Assembly (NCBI RefSeq): GCF_022965805.1
Contig: NC_133101.1
Coordinates: 45,526,342 to 45,590,341 of the forward strand
Direction: 5' to 3'
From: Primulina eburnea
Taxonomy: Eukaryota > Streptophyta > Magnoliopsida > Lamiales > Gesneriaceae
Length of the DNA: 64,000 nucleotides
The notes under the pieces were generated by a model, which worked only from the letters and a program-made list of their open reading frames with translations, made no database searches and was not told where the DNA came from. Every line of letters starts with the position of its first letter. Positions within the stretch are counted from its first letter, which is position 1. Position numbers and translations under genes: made by a program. Shown piece after piece: positions 61,086 to 64,000 of the stretch.

Positions 61086-63246
61086 GATACTTGGATAGTG
61101 GATGTTCACGCCACATGACAGGAGATTCAGACTTATTATCTCAACTGATTAAGTACACTGGACCAAACATCAGTTTTGGAGATAATTCTAAAGGTAAAAC
61201 TGTGGGTAAGAGTAAGCTTATCCATGGTAAATTCATCATTAATGAAGTTTTATTAGTTGAGAATCTCAATTATAGTCTGATCAGCATCAGTCAATTATGC
61301 GATAATGGATTCTCAGTTCAGTTTAACAAACATTCTTGTTCAGTCAAAAACTCAACTGAAGAGATCATTCTAACTGGAAAAAGGTGTTGAAACACTTACA
61401 AAGTCAGTTGGAATGATCAACTTTATGCACCAGTTTGTTTTATTGCTTCAAATTCTTCTAAAAACTGGTTGTGGCATAAGAGATTAAACCACCTGAATTT
61501 CAAATCTATTGCATATTTGAGTAACCACGATCTTGTTACTGGATTGCCCAAAATGGATTTTACCAAAAATAAAATTTCCTCAGCATGTCAGTTTGGTAAA
61601 CAAATCAAATCTTCTTTTAAGAACAAGGGTCGTAAATCTTCTTCCCGATGCTTAGAGCTGTTACATATGGATCTATTTGGTCCAATACCAGTCATGAGCT
61701 TAGGGGGAATGAAATACACCTTTGTGGTTGTAGATGACTTTTCAAGATTCACTTGGGTTATATTTCTCAAGTCCAAAGACCAAACTGTTGCTCAACTGAT
61801 TAAGCTTTTCAATAGATTATTAAATGAAAAATCAGTTGGAATTGACAGAATTAGATCCGATCGAGGAATTTAATTTATCAATCAAATTCTTTCAAATTAT
61901 TTAGAGAATGTCGGAATTAAGCATGAGCTCTCAGCAGCTAGAACTTCTCAGCAAAATGGTGTAGCTGAAAGGAGAAATCGGACCCTCAAAGAGGCTGCTA
62001 GAACAATGCTTGCTGATTCTAGTATCTCTCAAAGGTTTTGGGCAGAGGCAGTGAACACTGCGTGTTACACTCAAAACAGATCAATGATTAATAAGAATCA
62101 TATGAAAAAACCTTATGAGATCTGGCATGGAAGAAAAAGTGTGGTTTCATATTTTAAAATATTCGGCTGCAGATGTTTTATACTTGTCAATGATAAAACT
62201 CATTTAAAAGCTTTTGATGCTAAATCAAACAGCTGAACCAGAAGCTGTTCCTAACGATCAGTTGATAGAACAACCAAATGACATTTAGTTACCAACTGAA
62301 ACTGCTCCAACTGAAATGAAAACGTTCAGTAGCCCACAGAAGCAGTTGCTGATTTAGAAGCAATAAATGCTGAACTCAGATGGAAGAAATCACATCCTCT
62401 AGAGTTGGTAATAGGTAAACCATCTGATCCAGTGAGAACAAGAAATCAGATGCTCAATTTATTCATTCATTCAGTTTTCGTATCATAACTAGAACCCAAG
62501 AAGACTGATGAAGCTCTTGCTGATCCAAACTGGATAAATGCAATGCAAGAGGAGCTAAATCAGTTTATCCACAACAATGTCTGGAACTTAGTTCCAAGAC
62601 CAATTTCAAAAACTGTTATAGGTACAAAATGGGTGTACAGGAACAAACTGAACGAAGATGGTTCAGTTGTGCGCAACAAAGCAAGGCTAGTAGCACAAGG
62701 ATATAGGCAAGAAGAAGGAATTGATTACGATGAGACATATGCACCAGTTGCAAGACTGGAGGCAATCAGAATATTCCTAGTCTATGCTTCATTCAAAAAC
62801 TTCAAAGTCTATCAAATGGATGTAAAGAGTGCATTTTCCGAATGGCCAGTTGCAGGAAGAAGTCTACGTTGAACAACCTCCAGGTTTTATCAATCATCAC
62901 CTTCCTGATCATGTCTACCATTTGAACAAAGCCTTATATGGTCTTAAGAAAGCTCCAAGAGCTTGGTATGAAACACTTTCAAAATTTCTAACTGATCATG
63001 ATTTTTCTGTTGGATCAGTTGATAAGACATTGTTCAAATTCTCCAAAATGATCATATTCTACTCGTTCAAATTTATGTTGATTACATTATTTTTGGGTCA
63101 ACAAACCCCAAATTATGTGAGAAGTTTGCTAAGTTAATGCATGAGAAATTTGAAATGAGCATGATGGGTGAACTGACATTCTTTCTTGGATTACAAGTGA
63201 AGCGACTGGAGTCGGGCACTTTCATTAGTCAAACTAAATACACGAA
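61086..63246 (+). pseudogene. E2 pol (protease, integrase, partial RT)
   Basis: Protease L-D-S-G-C-S-R-H-M-T-G (61092) is preceded by TGA where E1 has a Trp codon. The integrase zinc region (61469-61610) reads I-S-S-A-C, the first Cys being Ser. The integrase core has F-V-V-V-D-D-F-S-R-F-T-W (61723) and D-R-G with a TAA at 61870 in place of Glu, then G-V-A-E-R-R-N (61965). RT starts W-V-Y-R-N-K-L (62632) and has a frame slip near 62835. Its active-site motif at about 63075-63086 is Y-V-D-Y, the second catalytic Asp being Tyr. Cassandra cuts the reading at F-I-S-Q-T-K-Y-T. Confidence 0.9.
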
Positions 63247-63542
63247 TGTAACGCCCCAGATTCGACGACTGTCCTTACTGTATCAAGACGAGTCTTTCCA
63301 GCGTGCTTATGTCCTCACTCACACGCACCCTGAGAAACTTCCCAGGAGGTCACATCCCAAAATTGCCCCAAGTCAAGCACGCTTAACTTTGGAGTTCTTA
63401 TGTGATGAGCTACCGAAAAGAAGATGCACCTTCGTGATATGAGTAGTACCAATCAAATCTTTTAAGCTCTCTTCAACTATACAGTCCATTACATTGAACA
63501 GTCTCAGAATCCCTCTCATTCCCGTGTGGGTCGGTTCATTCA
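63247..63542 (-). repeat. Cassandra 3' LTR (left copy)
   Basis: It starts TGTAACGCCCCAG and probably ends GGTTCATTCA, 296 bases. It pairs with 63712-64000 with few differences. Confidence 0.88.
63334..63430 (-). other. 5S rRNA-like segment in left Cassandra LTR
   Basis: The minus strand includes AGAACTCCAAAGTTAAGCGT, GCTTGACTTGGGGCAA and GACCTCCTGGGAAGT, matching the core of plant 5S rRNA including its internal pol III promoter region. The C-box region reads GGGATGTGACC, lacking two bases present in the right copy. It is not a functional 5S gene. Confidence 0.88.
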
Positions 63543-63697
63543 TGTTCCCTCCACCTAGATGCCTGCCAGGAGCCGCTCACTGTCCGTGCAACTGATGGCA
63601 CCGGCGATCACCCCCCGCCCTCTTCGGCCCCGGGCCTCACATGCCCACCAGTTTCCGCTTGGTTCGTCCCCGAACCACACCGTACTAAGAGAGGTCG

Positions 63698-63709
63698 GCT
63701 CTGATACCA
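63698..63709 (-). other. Cassandra primer-binding site
   Basis: The minus strand reads TGGTATCAGAGC, a perfect initiator-Met match, two bases from the LTR at 63712. Confidence 0.95.
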
Positions 63710-63711
63710 CT

Positions 63712-64000
63712 TATAACGCCCCAGATTCGACGACTGTCCTCACTGTATCAAGACGAGTCTTTCTAGCGTGCTTGTGTCCTCACTTACACGCACCCTGAGA
63801 AACTTCCCAGGAGGTCACCCATCTCAAAATTGCCCCAAGTCAAGCACGCTTCACTTTGGAGTTCTTATGTGATGAGCTACCGAAAAGAAGATGCACCTTC
63901 GTGATATGAGTAGTACCAATCAAATCTTTTAAGCCCTCTTCAACTGTACAGTCCATTACATTGAACAGTCTCAGAATCCCTCTCATTCCTGTGTGGGTCG
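63712..64000 (-). repeat. Cassandra 5' LTR (right copy), cut by window end
   Basis: It starts TATAACGCCCCAG (terminal G lost) and is collinear with the left LTR to GTGTGGGTCG at the final base. About nine bases are missing. Confidence 0.88.
63797..63896 (-). other. 5S rRNA-like segment in right Cassandra LTR
   Basis: Same as the left copy but with a better C-box region, GAGATGGGTGACCTCC followed by TGGGAAG. As this is the 5' LTR in minus orientation, it is the copy positioned to influence transcription of the element. Confidence 0.88.

Larger units (their letters stand above)
58062..63246 (+). mobile_element. E2: Sirevirus (Ty1/copia), interrupted in RT by Cassandra
   Basis: The plus-strand element has an LTR 58062-59031, primer site with one mismatch, gag, protease, integrase and the first part of RT. 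It is closely related to E1 across all of these. The reading is cut at 63246 by the Cassandra element, and the remainder is off the right edge. Compared with E1 about 250 bases are missing after the integrase, near 62230. Confidence 0.9.
63247..64000 (-). mobile_element. Cassandra-type TRIM with 5S rRNA-like LTRs
   Basis: LTR 63247-63542, internal 63543-63711, second LTR 63712 to the window end. On the minus strand the LTRs contain 5S rRNA-derived sequence, the defining trait of Cassandra, a non-autonomous miniature element of vascular plants. The internal region holds the primer site (63698-63709) and a purine tract (minus strand of 63555-63543, GGTGGAGGGAACA) and no coding sequence. ACGAA at 63242-63246 should recur just past the right edge. 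It must move using proteins from full-size elements. Confidence 0.93.

Noticed and set aside
63334..63430. Functional 5S rRNA gene
   Set aside because: The similarity is part of a repeated LTR next to a primer-binding site. It is diverged and truncated, as known for Cassandra.

Overview
This window is plant nuclear DNA built almost entirely of LTR retrotransposons inserted into one another. It contains no gene that looks intact and expressed. The AT-rich background, Met-initiator and Asp primer-binding sites, chromovirus, Athila and Sirevirus families and a Cassandra element all point to a flowering plant with a repeat-rich genome. A eudicot, perhaps an asterid, is my guess and is weakly supported.

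Layout from the outside in. The oldest layer I can see is a minus-strand Sirevirus-type copia element (J, 41782-42990). An Athila-type element (19052-41781, minus) sits in its gag. The Athila 3' LTR is broken by GypA (1-19051, minus), a chromovirus-type element with LTRs of about 3.4 kb and its pol deleted. GypA carries a full gag-only element GypB (3636-11826, target duplication ATAAA) in its gag and a 3.17-kb solo LTR (14781-17950, duplication GTAAT) in its 5' LTR. The Athila post-pol region carries two non-transposon remnants, a LOG-like (cytokinin-activating enzyme family) pseudogene and a short ORF remnant with a basic, cysteine-rich segment. It is split by a second gag-only element GypC (21990-35990), whose right LTR carries a 3'-truncated plus-strand chromovirus D (29359-34984).

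On the right, J's LTR is cut by LTR fragment L (42991-43315). L is cut by Sirevirus E1 (43316 onward, plus), and E1's integrase carries chromovirus derivative K (47420-51418, duplication TGTTT). E1's env-like ORF is cut by LTR fragment F (56152), F by LTR fragment G (57258), G by Sirevirus E2 (58062), and E2's reverse transcriptase by a Cassandra miniature element with 5S rRNA-like LTRs (63247 to the end). That makes seven levels along one line: J, L, E1, F, G, E2, Cassandra.

How the parts relate. D shows what an autonomous relative of GypB and GypC looks like (gag, protease, RT, RNase H, integrase). GypB and GypC keep LTRs, primer site, gag, a protease stub and polypurine tract, and share a non-coding filler in place of the enzymes, so they must have used proteins supplied in trans. 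Their LTRs both carry arrays of GC-rich palindromes at the same place but with unrelated sequences. E1 carries an antisense ORF with its own TATA box between pol and the env-like ORF. These, with the two captured or stranded coding remnants inside Athila, are the points most worth following up. Family names rest on my reading of motifs; no database search was run.
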